This document shows, piece after piece, positions 26,818-35,178 of a DNA stretch of 64,000 nt. Within the stretch, counting starts at the first letter, position 1; every line of letters starts with the position of its first letter. The stretch is from contig NZ_ARYJ01000004.1 of NCBI RefSeq assembly GCF_000685215.1, forward strand, positions 310,001-374,000, in the 5' to 3' direction. The translations under genes and the position numbers were made by a program. Source of the stretch: Hyphomonas jannaschiana VP2 (GTDB lineage Bacteria; Pseudomonadota; Alphaproteobacteria; Caulobacterales; Hyphomonadaceae). The notes beneath the pieces were generated by a model. It had not been told where the DNA came from. It saw nothing but the letters and a program-made list of their open reading frames with translations, and did not search any database.

Positions 26818-27624
26818 TCACGTCATGCTTTCTTCGTAGGCCTTCAGGACATCCGCGACTGGGCCGGCGGCTCGAATTCTGCCGCCGTCCAGCCAGATGC
26901 CGGTCGCACAATTGTCCATGATCAGCTTGTGGCTGTGAGAGGCGAGGATCAGGATGCCTGCCTGCGAGACAAATTCCTGCATCCGGTCTGTAGCCCGCTT
27001 TTTGAATGCCACGTCTCCGGCGCTGAGCCATTCGTCGAGGATAAGGATTTCCGGGCTAAAGGCCGTCGCGATGGCAAAGGTCAGCCGCATTCGCATCCCT
27101 GCGGAATAGGAATCCATAGGCATGTTCAGGAAGTCACCCAGCTCCGAGAACTCTGCGATCCCTTGTCGCTTTTCCTCGATTTCCTTTCGGGAATACCCGG
27201 CGGCCAGGCCACGGAGCGTGATATTGCGATGGCCGGTCGCCTCGGCCTGGATGCCGATATTGATATTGATGAGACTTGTGATGTTCCCGCGCGAAATCAA
27301 TCGTCCTTCAGAGGGGGAGATAATACCCGCAAGGGTCTGAAGCAGCGTGGTCTTGCCTGATCCATTTCGGCCGATGATTGCCAGTCGGTCTCCTTTTTTC
27401 AGGTCAAATGAGATGTCGGAAAGCGCCTTCACACCACGCAGCTGGTGGCGCCTGTTCCAGATCAGGCGCGGATCATGCTCCGACAGGCCCTGCTCCCGAA
27501 CGTTTCCGCTTACCTCGAACTTCACGCCGATATTTTCGGCGCGCAGGAAAATATCATCACCTTCCGGTATCGCAGGCAGGCCTGAAGCATTGGGGCTGGT
27601 CCCGGGGGCATCACTCTTATTCAT
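26818..27624 (-). CDS. wzt: Polysaccharide ABC exporter, ATP-binding subunit (Wzt/KpsT type)
   Basis: The 268-residue ATPase has Walker A GRNGSGKTTLLQ, a degenerate signature SAGMRMRL (instead of LSGGQ) and Walker B ILILDEWLSAGD, all typical of polysaccharide exporters. About 45 residues precede the usual start. It lacks the C-terminal carbohydrate-binding domain found in Wzt proteins that recognise capped O-antigens, so export is probably coupled to synthesis. It begins five bases after the permease stop, with which it forms a Wzm-Wzt pair in the inner membrane. Confidence 0.92.
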   Translation of the reverse strand: MNKSDAPGTSPNASGLPAIPEGDDIFLRAENIGVKFEVSGNVREQGLSEHDPRLIWNRRHQLRGVKALSDISFDLKKGDRLAIIGRNGSGKTTLLQTLAGIISPSEGRLISRGNITSLININIGIQAEATGHRNITLRGLAAGYSRKEIEEKRQGIAEFSELGDFLNMPMDSYSAGMRMRLTFAIATAFSPEILILDEWLSAGDVAFKKRATDRMQEFVSQAGILILASHSHKLIMDNCATGIWLDGGRIRAAGPVADVLKAYEESMT

Positions 27625-27629
27625 CGATA

Positions 27630-28460
27630 CTACAACCAGTAGGGCAGGCGGCGGTGCGAATATCCGCCCACAACAAGTGCGATAACAAACAACGCTACCG
27701 ACATGTACAGGATGAACATCCAGCTGTGCGGATCAGCGTGCCTGCCGAGAATGGGGGCAGAGAAAATTTCCAGCGCATGTGTCATCGGATTGAGTTCCGA
27801 AACGGTGCTGCGCATGCCGCGTGAGACGTGCTCATCGCGAACCCAGAGGACGGGGGTCGTGAAAAACAGGATACGGGTGATCGATTGGATCAGGTGCTCG
27901 ATGTCGCGGAAGCGGGCGGTGATGTAACCGAGAATCATCTGGACGAATACGGCATCCACCAGCAACAGGAGAAAGGCCGGGATGGCCTCCCAGGCGACCA
28001 GTTCCAATTTATATCCGTACAGGAAAAAGATGGTCATTGCGACGATCATGTTGATGGTAAAGACGAAGAGCGAGCGCGCAATGCTTTTGTAGATGTGCGT
28101 CGAGTGCGGCAGCGGCACACTGCTTATCCAGGTGCGGGCAACACGGAATACGGCACAACCGTCTGTGATATTCCCAAGCAGGAATGTGAAGATGGCAAAA
28201 TTAATCGCCACATAGATGGTGAAGCGGTTGTGGTCGAGGTCGGAGAAGGTGCCGAAAAAGATCGAAATCGTGGCGACGAAAATCAGATACGAAAGAACAA
28301 TCCAGGCCAACCCCAATTTGCTGCGGCGGTAACGATTCTGGATCTCATCTGATGCAAAGGCCAGCCACAGGTGCACCCGCTTGGCGCCATCGACCAGATC
28401 GGTCAGCACAATCATGGGATTGAAGCGGTCCGTCGTGGAAATTCTGACGGGTCTGGTCAT
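27630..28460 (-). CDS. wzm: Polysaccharide ABC exporter, permease subunit (Wzm/KpsM type)
   Basis: The 276-residue protein has an amphipathic N-terminus and about six membrane segments. These include GLAWIVLSYLIFVATISIFF, NFAIFTFLLGNI, a TINMIVAMTIFFLYGY helix and a last helix before the basic C-terminus. The ABC-2 permease layout and position directly before the ATPase gene identify it as the channel that moves a lipid-linked glycan across the inner membrane. It follows the methyltransferase gene at 28550-29275 by 89 bp and is probably in the same operon. Confidence 0.92.
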   Translation of the reverse strand: MTRPVRISTTDRFNPMIVLTDLVDGAKRVHLWLAFASDEIQNRYRRSKLGLAWIVLSYLIFVATISIFFGTFSDLDHNRFTIYVAINFAIFTFLLGNITDGCAVFRVARTWISSVPLPHSTHIYKSIARSLFVFTINMIVAMTIFFLYGYKLELVAWEAIPAFLLLLVDAVFVQMILGYITARFRDIEHLIQSITRILFFTTPVLWVRDEHVSRGMRSTVSELNPMTHALEIFSAPILGRHADPHSWMFILYMSVALFVIALVVGGYSHRRLPYWL

Positions 28461-28549
28461 ACTTATTCACTCGTTTTTACGAACCCCGGCACGGTCGGTA
28501 ACCCGTAGGGCTTCGATAGGGAAGCCCAATGGATACCATTGCAGCAACT

Positions 28550-29275
28550 TTACATTTTCGTGCAAACGAGGACTTCGATGAACTCGGCCTGAATGCCACG
28601 TTCGATTTCGTCGATCGTGATCATGTGAACCGACATTCCGCACTGTTTCCGGATAAACGGAACGATATCGTAGCCCCAATCCATGGTGACAAGCGAACCT
28701 TTCTCGTCGATCGGATTTCCGTGATAGGCAGGTTCCGTCAGGTGGACAATGCTGCCATCTGCATCCCGGTTCGCCCGGCGTACGCTGGTCTTGCACTTGT
28801 TGACTAATGGAACGGTCAGGATGTGCATGCCCCCCGGTTTCAGAACACGGGAGATCTCCCGAAACGCAACTCCGGGTTTGAAGATATGCTCCATCACATC
28901 CTGAGTGATGAACAGATCGAATGAGTTGTCCGGAAAGGTCAGCGCTTCCAGTGATTCGCACCGCTCGTTTCGTTGCGGGTGCATCGATCCAAGCGGAACA
29001 TCCGGGAAATAGTGTGAATAGGAATATCCCCGGCATTTGCGGCCGAGCTTTACTGACACGCCGCGCCCACCGGGGGAGGATTCGTGGATCGTCTTTCTCT
29101 TATAATCCGGCACGTAGAGGTCGATAACCCGCATCAGGGCGCGTTCTCTAGGAACCGAATGGCACACGGGACACAGCAGGTGATCGCGGAACCACTTGAA
29201 ATCGGAATGGAAGACGACATCGTTTTCACAAATGTCGCAGCGACCGGGCTGGTCGAAACTGAATTTGGCTGTCAT
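28550..29275 (-). CDS. SAM-dependent methyltransferase with N-terminal CxxC zinc-like motif
   Basis: The 241-residue protein opens with a putative zinc ribbon (CDICEND ... CPVCHSVPRERAL, about 13-46), seen in some polysaccharide-linked methyltransferases. A class I methyltransferase core follows: LTFPDNSFDLFITQDVMEHI, then REISRVLKPGGMHILTVP. The classic glycine-rich motif I is weak. Its position before wzm-wzt on the same strand suggests methylation of the exported glycan or its chain end before export. The exact target is unknown. Confidence 0.85.
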   Translation of the reverse strand: MTAKFSFDQPGRCDICENDVVFHSDFKWFRDHLLCPVCHSVPRERALMRVIDLYVPDYKRKTIHESSPGGRGVSVKLGRKCRGYSYSHYFPDVPLGSMHPQRNERCESLEALTFPDNSFDLFITQDVMEHIFKPGVAFREISRVLKPGGMHILTVPLVNKCKTSVRRANRDADGSIVHLTEPAYHGNPIDEKGSLVTMDWGYDIVPFIRKQCGMSVHMITIDEIERGIQAEFIEVLVCTKM

Positions 29276-29393
29276 GCAGGGCGGACCGAATGGAGATTAC
29301 CAGCCCTGAAAAAGTACTGAACTGACAGGGAGACAAGCTGCCCGGTTTCCTTTACCGATCCGAGCGGAGCCGGGGCGCGGGTAGAGGTTATGA

Positions 29394-30542
29394 ATGCCAA
29401 AAACGGGAATCCTTTCAATCTTGCCCAACCTGGACGCAAGGTCACAACACTCTTTTGACAGGTTGTATCATCTTGTTGGACAGAACACAGGGAATCTATT
29501 GTTCACCAACGCTGTATGGAACCAGATAGGTGGTCCGAAAGAAAGGTTCAGTTTCAGCTTCGACCCTGAAAAGTTGAATTCGAGGCTGAGTGCATTGGTC
29601 ATCCCGGCTGCAAACTGGCTGGGTCCGACCGTTGATTTTTCGGATCTGGCAGACTGTATCGAACGCCTGACAATTCCTGTCGTCCTGATTGGACTTGGGG
29701 CACAGGACGCCTCTTATTCCGGGTCAATTAATGTTCCTGAGGGGACCGTAAGGCTGGTCAAAGCTGTTGCGGCACGTTCTGCTTCGATTTCCGTGCGCGG
29801 GGAATACACAAAGCAGATCCTGAATGGCTTGGGTGTGCAGAATGTAACTGTCACGGGATGCCCGTCGCTTTACCACGATTTTCGCCGATTTACGCAGCCG
29901 CCTTCAAAGCCGCATGTGCGCGCCGACCGCGGGTTGATACATTCCACCCGCTATTCAGCGAGCTATGCGCCGTTCGCCAAGGCAGACTCGGTGCACCGCC
30001 GTTTGTTCAGGTTTGCATTCGCCAGGAAGCTGGACATCCTTTTTCAGTCAGAGCCAGAGGAAATGGCCTGGCTGGCTGGGCTGACAAAGGCTGGAGGGCT
30101 TGATGATCAGCTCCGCAGCCTTCTCATGGAAATTTATGACGCTGGCGACTGGGATAAACTGGTCGCTTATTGGCAGGCGCACGGCAAAGTTTTCTACGAT
30201 GTTGATGAATGGTCGCGCTCACTGGATGCGTATGACTATGTGCTCGGCACCCGGCTGCACGGCACGATCATGGCGCTGAATTCCGGTGTCCCCGCAGCGC
30301 TGGTCTACCATGACAGCAGGACTCGCGAGATGGCCGAATTCGCGGCCATTCCATCCATATCGGCAGAGCAATTGCGATTGGATTCCCGATCAGTTGAGGC
30401 CTTGTTCCGCAAGGCTGATCTTGATCGCTATTACCAGCGGCGGAAAGAAAACCATTTGAAGTACCAGGCCTTTTTGAAAGCGTCAGGGCTCAACCCAGCA
30501 GATGGCTTTGGATTGGCTCAGGAGCATAAGACTGAAGGCTGA
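29394..30542 (+). CDS. Polysaccharide pyruvyl transferase family protein
   Basis: The 382-residue protein has the family layout. GNLLFTNAVW is near the N-terminus, with VLIGLGAQDASYSG and SISVRGEYTKQILNGLG in the middle. VTGCPSLYHDF follows, and YDYVLGTRLHGTIMALNSGVPA carries the conserved RxHG segment. Family members add pyruvate ketals to sugars, making the glycan acidic; some relatives act otherwise. The start at 29394 is preceded by AGAGG. It lies 118 bp from the divergent methyltransferase gene. Base composition looks less GC-rich than the flanking genes. Confidence 0.85.
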   Translation: MPKTGILSILPNLDARSQHSFDRLYHLVGQNTGNLLFTNAVWNQIGGPKERFSFSFDPEKLNSRLSALVIPAANWLGPTVDFSDLADCIERLTIPVVLIGLGAQDASYSGSINVPEGTVRLVKAVAARSASISVRGEYTKQILNGLGVQNVTVTGCPSLYHDFRRFTQPPSKPHVRADRGLIHSTRYSASYAPFAKADSVHRRLFRFAFARKLDILFQSEPEEMAWLAGLTKAGGLDDQLRSLLMEIYDAGDWDKLVAYWQAHGKVFYDVDEWSRSLDAYDYVLGTRLHGTIMALNSGVPAALVYHDSRTREMAEFAAIPSISAEQLRLDSRSVEALFRKADLDRYYQRRKENHLKYQAFLKASGLNPADGFGLAQEHKTEG

Positions 30543-30902
30543 TGAAGGCTACCAATCGAGACAAGTGCTCAAGCTCGGATCAGTATATTTCAACCGAGAT
30601 CCGGAGGAGGCGACCCTGCTTGCTTCCGTGTTTTGATTGGGGATTTTAAGTGAACAGAAACTTGCTTACGTCTGTGCGCACTGTCTTATATGCAATGAGG
30701 ATATTAAACGGGATTGGTCTTACATTCGGTGCTGCCGGAGGATGTCATTTCTTGCCGGACTTATACAATCAAGATAAGCCCATAAACTGTTGCCAAAGGA
30801 TTTGTGCTGAGCGTCATTGATCGGGAGCACCTCGTCAAAGAGGCAACACGACAGGTCTGCATTATTCGCGCAGACCAAACAGGCTAGGGTAGAAAATTCA
30901 TT
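30543..30902. other. 360-bp AT-richer gap, possible small open frame
   Basis: The gap between the pyruvyl transferase and FkbM genes is visibly AT-richer. A GTG-initiated frame at 30650-30820 would encode 56 residues (VNRNLLTSVRTVLYAMRIL...), Cys-rich near its end, but it has no good ribosome-binding site and no recognised similarity. I consider it doubtful. No clear promoter pair or terminator was found, although a promoter for the FkbM gene should lie here. Confidence 0.35.
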
Positions 30903-31895
30903 ATGGACGAAAAACAACTTTCGGCGCTTGCTGCACGCCCTCTGCTAAAGCCGGGCTTCCGGCCGTCGAGTATCAAGGGGCACATACCTCCGTTCCGGAA
31001 GTTGCGTGAGGAGAACCAGTACACAGGCCCTGTGGATGTCCGAATTCCTGGTTGCGGACCATTCTCAATGTATTGCGACGCTGACGACAACGTCGCTCAG
31101 ACGTTCTTTTATTATGGCGAAGGCGCTTATGAAGCTCTTTCGATGATCTTGTTTGCGCAACTGGCGCGCCGGACCACTCGTGTTATGGATATTGGTGGAC
31201 ATACGGGCGTATTCTCGCTGACGGCGGCGCGAGCGAATCCTGCCTGTCGGGTTGACTATTTTGATATCGTGCGGGCGGTGAAAGAACGGGCAGAGGTCAA
31301 TGTGCGGATTTCTGGTCTCCAGGACAGCATCAAACTTAATTTACTGGGGATGTCTTCTCAGACGGGGGAGATGGATGCGCACGTGAATGCCAATCAGGCG
31401 CTCTGGACTGGAGCGTCACTCGAAAGCCTTCCAGAGCGCGTTCGCCAAAAGGGGGCAACAACCGAGAAAGTCTCCGTTTCGACGATAGATGAGTTCTGGA
31501 AAGAAAACGGCCACCCTGAGGTGGGGCTTATCAAGCTTGATGTCGAAAATCATGAGTTGGAAGTCTTCAAGGGCGGACAAGGTATGCTGTCGAAGCACCT
31601 GCCATTCATGTTGTGTGAAGTCCTCAGTGCACAGCAATTCAGTGCATTCCAGGAAGCTCTTACCAAAATCGGGTATAAAGCTTTCTATGAAATAAATGAT
31701 GCTGACTTGACGATGCGTGCGGTTTTGCCCGGGTTGAAATACGAAGACGGTAGCCACTACGAGTTTAAAGAGTACCATAATATCTTGGTCGCCAGAAACA
31801 GGCTGGGCCCGGCGTTCTTCGAAACGATTGCAGAAACCCTTAGCCGCTGTTCCCTGGGGCTGGCGAAACTGAACCCAATTTGGTCCGGGTGCTGA
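30903..31895 (+). CDS. FkbM-family methyltransferase
   Basis: The 330-residue protein contains the FkbM-type methyltransferase core: TRVMDIGGHTGVFSLTAARA (SAM motif I, about residue 95), then VSVSTIDEFW and VGLIKLDVENHELEVFKGG, the family signature. It most likely O-methylates a sugar or glycan. Codon use and composition are AT-richer than in the flanking enzymes, in line with acquired DNA. The ATG at 30903 lacks a clear Shine-Dalgarno. It is followed by the sulfotransferase-like gene on the same strand. Confidence 0.9.
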   Translation: MDEKQLSALAARPLLKPGFRPSSIKGHIPPFRKLREENQYTGPVDVRIPGCGPFSMYCDADDNVAQTFFYYGEGAYEALSMILFAQLARRTTRVMDIGGHTGVFSLTAARANPACRVDYFDIVRAVKERAEVNVRISGLQDSIKLNLLGMSSQTGEMDAHVNANQALWTGASLESLPERVRQKGATTEKVSVSTIDEFWKENGHPEVGLIKLDVENHELEVFKGGQGMLSKHLPFMLCEVLSAQQFSAFQEALTKIGYKAFYEINDADLTMRAVLPGLKYEDGSHYEFKEYHNILVARNRLGPAFFETIAETLSRCSLGLAKLNPIWSGC

Positions 31896-31934
31896 TTTTC
31901 ACCCGAACCAGCTAGTACAAGATCAAACCTGACG

Positions 31935-32642
31935 ATGAGTACACAGGCACGACGGACTCTTTATCTCCACGTCGGCGCACCGAAATGCGCCTCCACAACA
32001 CTCCAATCTGCATTGGCCGAATACCGGGGCGGTGAGATGACTTTTCCGGAAGTCGCGGCCCACTCGATTTCTATGAAAGCCGGTGTTCACTGGCTAACTG
32101 AGCTGGAGGGCTATGTCGAACCGGTGAAGGCGGCAGCAGATTGGCAGGATCGCGATTGCATCCTGTCGCATGAAACTTTCTATGCCCATTTTGATCGGAC
32201 ATTTCCAATCCTGCGGGAGTTGTTCCCTTCTCACTTGCTGCGGGTTTTGATTATCGAGCGCGACGTCAACAACCAGATCCGCTCGACACTGGCGCAGTGG
32301 GTTAGGACGTGTATGCAGATTCCAACATCCAGACAGAGACTGGAGCACTATCGCCAGATCGGGCCAGCCGAGTTCAAGGCCCAGATGGAGGCTCTTCAGC
32401 AGAAGGCCCGCACGCAATGGACCGAGGTTGCGGATTCCTATGTTTTAGGAGATGTGCGGGATGTCGCACAGCTGGCCAGCGAGTGGCTTGGAGACAGCGC
32501 CATAATAAAACATATTGGCGAGACAGGACGCAAAAACATCAGCCTGTCGGAAGCCACCGTCGAAAAAATGTTGGCCGAGTTGGATACTTTCAATGGAACG
32601 CCAGAGGAATGGCGCGCCTTGGCACGCAAGTTTGAGGGGTGA
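31935..32642 (+). CDS. Sulfotransferase-like protein
   Basis: The 235-residue protein opens with TLYLHVGAPKCASTTLQSAL, which resembles the PAPS 5'-phosphosulfate-binding loop (GxPKxxTT) of sulfotransferases. LLRVLIIERDVNNQIRSTL around residue 100 may be the 3'-phosphate-binding segment. It would move sulfate from PAPS to a glycan hydroxyl in the cytoplasm. It lies 39 bp after the FkbM gene on the same strand, so a methylated, sulfated product is plausible. The PAPS source could be CysNC at the left end of the window. Confidence 0.8.
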   Translation: MSTQARRTLYLHVGAPKCASTTLQSALAEYRGGEMTFPEVAAHSISMKAGVHWLTELEGYVEPVKAAADWQDRDCILSHETFYAHFDRTFPILRELFPSHLLRVLIIERDVNNQIRSTLAQWVRTCMQIPTSRQRLEHYRQIGPAEFKAQMEALQQKARTQWTEVADSYVLGDVRDVAQLASEWLGDSAIIKHIGETGRKNISLSEATVEKMLAELDTFNGTPEEWRALARKFEG

Positions 32643-32692
32643 TCCACGGTAAGCGCGACTTTCAGGCAACTGGTGCGCTGACATGGTTACGT

Positions 32693-33751
32693 TTATTGCG
32701 CGGCGTGAGCCGGGATTACGCAATCCTGATAAAATGAGGGACAGGCGTCCACATCGAAAGGGTCGCTGTAGATCTCGGTGAAGCAGTTATCCGAGCGGAA
32801 GAGGGAGCGGTGCGACGCTTCAACGGGCTCCCCGTTTGAATAGTGGCCAAATGACCACGGGATAAGCAGCTCTTCCCGGATCTGGTCTTCATAAATGTGG
32901 TTTGCATACCAGCGTGACAATTCATTCAGGACGTTGATGTCGTCCACATAGGGTTCGCTGCTGCGGTCATAGAGACCCTGAACATACTGCCCGATCTTGT
33001 AGAAGCCGGAAAAATGGATGAACCCTGCAGGGTCTCCATCGATCAGGATTTTCCCGTCCGCGTCCCGTGTGATTTTCCGCTGGAAGGAATTCCACCTGGC
33101 GAAATTGTGCCGTCCATGCCTCATGACGGCGTAGTCATCGGTGTAGCTGGGGACGAACTCAACCCATTTCTGATCTGTAAACAGACCGTTTTCAACATCG
33201 GCAGTGCAGTAGAGTTTCAGCCGCTCCCACCACCACTCGGCGAAGCGCTTGCCGGTATCGGTCGCGCTGACACCAAAGTACCCAAGATTGAAGGTTCCCA
33301 CCTTCAGCGGATTACGCTCGAAAAAGGCCCACTTGTCATCCGGTCGCATGTCTGTCTGGTGCGGGGTGAGGACGATGGATTTTTCTGAAATGGCTTTTTG
33401 CAGGTCGGGCAGGTCGTCGAACAGTACGCAGTCGGGGTCAAAGAACATGACCCATTCTGTGTCGGGCCGCTCTAAAAGTTTCTTGGCCACGAGGGGTTTT
33501 ACGGCCGTGGCGAGTTCCATGATGTCATGACGGAAGATCCAGGCAAGGTCGCCAATGCCTTCCGATGCGATCAGCTCCCTGACGGTGTAAGCCTCGTCGA
33601 AGCCTTCGTCTGCAAGAGGCGTTTCCCCGGTCCATTCATCTGTCAAAATAAAGACGGTTTTTGCATCAGGAATATGCTCCCTGACGGATTTCAGGAGGGC
33701 CTTGGCGCAGGGAAGGAAGTTTCGTGCTGCGGTGGTAAAAATGTATTTCAT
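32693..33751 (-). CDS. Glycosyltransferase, GT-A fold with DPD motif
   Basis: The 352-residue protein begins MKYIFTTAARNFLPCAKALL and carries WVMFFDPDCVLF (DxD, about 102), VGTFNLGYFGV and FTDQKWVEFVPSY. It is a paralogue of the enzyme at 22051-23310. It is the last of three minus-strand genes whose order is 805-residue fusion, GT2 enzyme, this gene, with one base separating it from the GT2 gene. That packing supports co-expression. Substrates are not determinable. Confidence 0.85.
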   Translation of the reverse strand: MKYIFTTAARNFLPCAKALLKSVREHIPDAKTVFILTDEWTGETPLADEGFDEAYTVRELIASEGIGDLAWIFRHDIMELATAVKPLVAKKLLERPDTEWVMFFDPDCVLFDDLPDLQKAISEKSIVLTPHQTDMRPDDKWAFFERNPLKVGTFNLGYFGVSATDTGKRFAEWWWERLKLYCTADVENGLFTDQKWVEFVPSYTDDYAVMRHGRHNFARWNSFQRKITRDADGKILIDGDPAGFIHFSGFYKIGQYVQGLYDRSSEPYVDDINVLNELSRWYANHIYEDQIREELLIPWSFGHYSNGEPVEASHRSLFRSDNCFTEIYSDPFDVDACPSFYQDCVIPAHAAQ

Positions 33752-33752
33752 G

Positions 33753-35162
33753 TCACTCGCCGATTACCAGAAGCCTGTGAACAATTGGGTTCAGTCCGGA
33801 AGCCCAGAGCTCGGGATGTTTTTCATAATAAGCCCGGATATCGAATTTGGCCTGAGGGTTGATCAGGGCAACAGCGCCATAGCGGACGAAATGGAGCGCG
33901 GGGTCCAGGCCGCCAGTGTCTCCAACGCGCTTCGTATAGTAGCGTTTGTCGAACATTCCCGACTTGCGGACCAGCGCCGCCTGAACTAGGTCCGCCTGGT
34001 GGAAGTACCATCGCTGCCGGATCAGGGAAGAAATGAACTCTTCGCCCTGAAGGGACGCGTATTCGGAGAGATACTTACCGAGCGGGTGCATGTTCTGGCC
34101 GTTCGCCGGAGCGGGGCGAGTGTCAGACTCCCGGGTTTGCCTCCCGACCTGATCCACGAATATTTTCGAGAGGGGTTTGATGGACAAATCGAGGTTGCGC
34201 ATTACCGCGTCGTACCCCGACTGCATGTAATCATTGTATGCTTTTACATTAACCTGGGTCAGGTCAACCAGGTCCATATCGATCGCCTTCAGCACCTGTT
34301 CCGCATCATTCCACTGGGCGTGCGGTCTGCCGTCGAACAGCTCATTGCGCAGCCGCCAGACATGCCACCACAACTCAAAGAAGGCCGATGTGTGCACGAA
34401 CATTTTGTGATCGGCATAACTGTCATCGAGCGTATTGGTCTGATTGAGCCACTCTATGATCGAAATCCGGATGGGTTCGAAGGATTCCAACAGGTGATGA
34501 GTCGCCTGATTGCTGTCTTTTCCCAAACGTCTCCATTTGTACAGACGCGCCGAAATCTGGCTGATCCTGCTGCTGTTCAGCATGGCGCGCTGGTTGAAGA
34601 TCCGGTCTTCCCCAAGTGCGACATTTTCCGGATACCGGACGTCGGCTCCCAGGACGGACCGCCTGATCAGCGTTGCCCAGGATGAAAAATAGAAGACGGC
34701 GGAAGCGTGATCGTTGAAGCTCACATTCCGGACCGGCGCAGACCAGACATCGTCCTGGGCATTGGGGACGAGCTGGCCGTTTTCCCGGAACAACCAGTGC
34801 CGGCAGCGCGTGTAATCAGAGTCAGACCGGAGGGCTTCATGCACAAGCGTTTCCAGATATTCCGGCACGATAATGTCGTCAGAATCCACAAAGGTCACAT
34901 AGTCGCCTTCCGCGGCGTCGATACCCATATTGCGGACTGTGGAGACGCCTGCGCGCTCGCTGAGCGCGATCAGCTGGAAGCGGTCATCGCCCTCGATGAG
35001 TTTTTCGATCAGATCGACGGAGTTATCCGTCGAGTTGTCGTCGACGAGAATACATTTCCAGTTCGTGTAAGTCTGTGCCCGGATGGATTGGAGGCACTCC
35101 CCGATATAGGCCGCATTATTGCGGTTCGGGATAACGAAGTCGACTAACGGGTTCGCCTTCAC
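33753..35162 (-). CDS. Glycosyltransferase family 2 protein with C-terminal extension
   Basis: The 469-residue protein has a clear GT2 domain at 5-215: VDFVIPNRNNAAYIGECLQS, ILVDDNSTDNS, NMGIDAAEGDYVTFVDSDD with the metal-binding DSDD near residue 93. The C-terminal 240 residues are helical and end with a segment containing LVRKSGMFDKRYY and DPALHFVRYGA, a repeat-like motif seen at the ends of some glycosyltransferases. It acts in the cytoplasm. It lies 16 bp after the 805-residue fusion gene. Confidence 0.88.
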   Translation of the reverse strand: MKANPLVDFVIPNRNNAAYIGECLQSIRAQTYTNWKCILVDDNSTDNSVDLIEKLIEGDDRFQLIALSERAGVSTVRNMGIDAAEGDYVTFVDSDDIIVPEYLETLVHEALRSDSDYTRCRHWLFRENGQLVPNAQDDVWSAPVRNVSFNDHASAVFYFSSWATLIRRSVLGADVRYPENVALGEDRIFNQRAMLNSSRISQISARLYKWRRLGKDSNQATHHLLESFEPIRISIIEWLNQTNTLDDSYADHKMFVHTSAFFELWWHVWRLRNELFDGRPHAQWNDAEQVLKAIDMDLVDLTQVNVKAYNDYMQSGYDAVMRNLDLSIKPLSKIFVDQVGRQTRESDTRPAPANGQNMHPLGKYLSEYASLQGEEFISSLIRQRWYFHQADLVQAALVRKSGMFDKRYYTKRVGDTGGLDPALHFVRYGAVALINPQAKFDIRAYYEKHPELWASGLNPIVHRLLVIGE

Positions 35163-35178
35163 CAGCGGACCTCCTTAC

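Noticed and set aside
30650-30820. GTG-started 56-codon frame before the FkbM gene
   Set aside because: No ribosome-binding site, no recognised sequence; kept only as a note in the gap entry.
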